This document shows, in pieces, positions 5,084 to 5,116 of a stretch of 5,116 nucleotides of DNA. Source of the stretch: Thermoplasmata archaeon. Its GTDB lineage: Archaea > Thermoplasmatota > E2 > UBA202 > JdFR-43. Within the stretch, counting starts at the first letter, position 1, and every line of letters begins with the position of its first letter. Position numbers and translations under genes: made by a program. The notes beneath the pieces are model-generated. The model worked only from the letters and a program-made list of their open reading frames with translations. It searched no databases and had not been told where the DNA came from. Location of the stretch: positions 1 to 5,116 of the forward strand of contig JAGGWA010000018.1 in the NCBI GenBank assembly GCA_021157745.1, given 5' to 3'.

Positions 5084-5116
5084 AATAATCTTTAATTTTT
5101 ATAGTAACAGTTGCCA

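Overview
The window most likely comes from an AT-rich archaeon, probably a euryarchaeote-type lineage. The strongest evidence is a full-length gatE, the archaea-specific subunit of the GatDE Glu-tRNA(Gln) amidotransferase. Several genes also carry an AT-rich box centred about 26 bp upstream of the start codon with no convincing Shine-Dalgarno sequence, which fits archaeal TATA boxes feeding leaderless mRNAs. No tRNA, rRNA, CRISPR array or insertion sequence was seen, and no gene-free stretch exceeds about 115 bp.

Left side, minus strand, read right to left: a small PD-(D/E)XK-type nuclease (950-1459), then after 40 bp a short-chain dehydrogenase of the uronate dehydrogenase / haloarchaeal Azf type (187-909). 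The dehydrogenase is coupled by an ATGA stop/start overlap to a gene that runs off the left edge (1-190). The visible 63 residues of that gene look like the S1-S2 segment of a voltage-sensor ion channel.

Centre: divergent from the nuclease, on the plus strand, are a 48-residue ribbon-helix-helix (RHH) regulator (1575-1721) and, 2 bp later, an amino-group DNA methyltransferase with FDPFAGYGT and TSPPY motifs (1724-2959). Nuclease, methyltransferase and small DNA-binding protein together read as a compact Type II-like restriction-modification (R-M) module. The 115-bp divergent intergenic region holds a run of six 8-bp units (AAATAGTG and degenerate versions, 1509-1556), a plausible RHH operator overlapping the regulator's own promoter. 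This is the most interesting part of the window, because classical R-M controller proteins are helix-turn-helix proteins.

Right side, minus strand: gatE (2956-4800), whose stop codon overlaps the convergent methyltransferase stop within a shared TTAA, and upstream of it a HicA-like small protein (4877-5083) with a changed motif around its catalytic histidine and no HicB visible. gatE is a housekeeping gene, while the R-M module and the HicA-like gene look like accessory defence or toxin genes placed around it.
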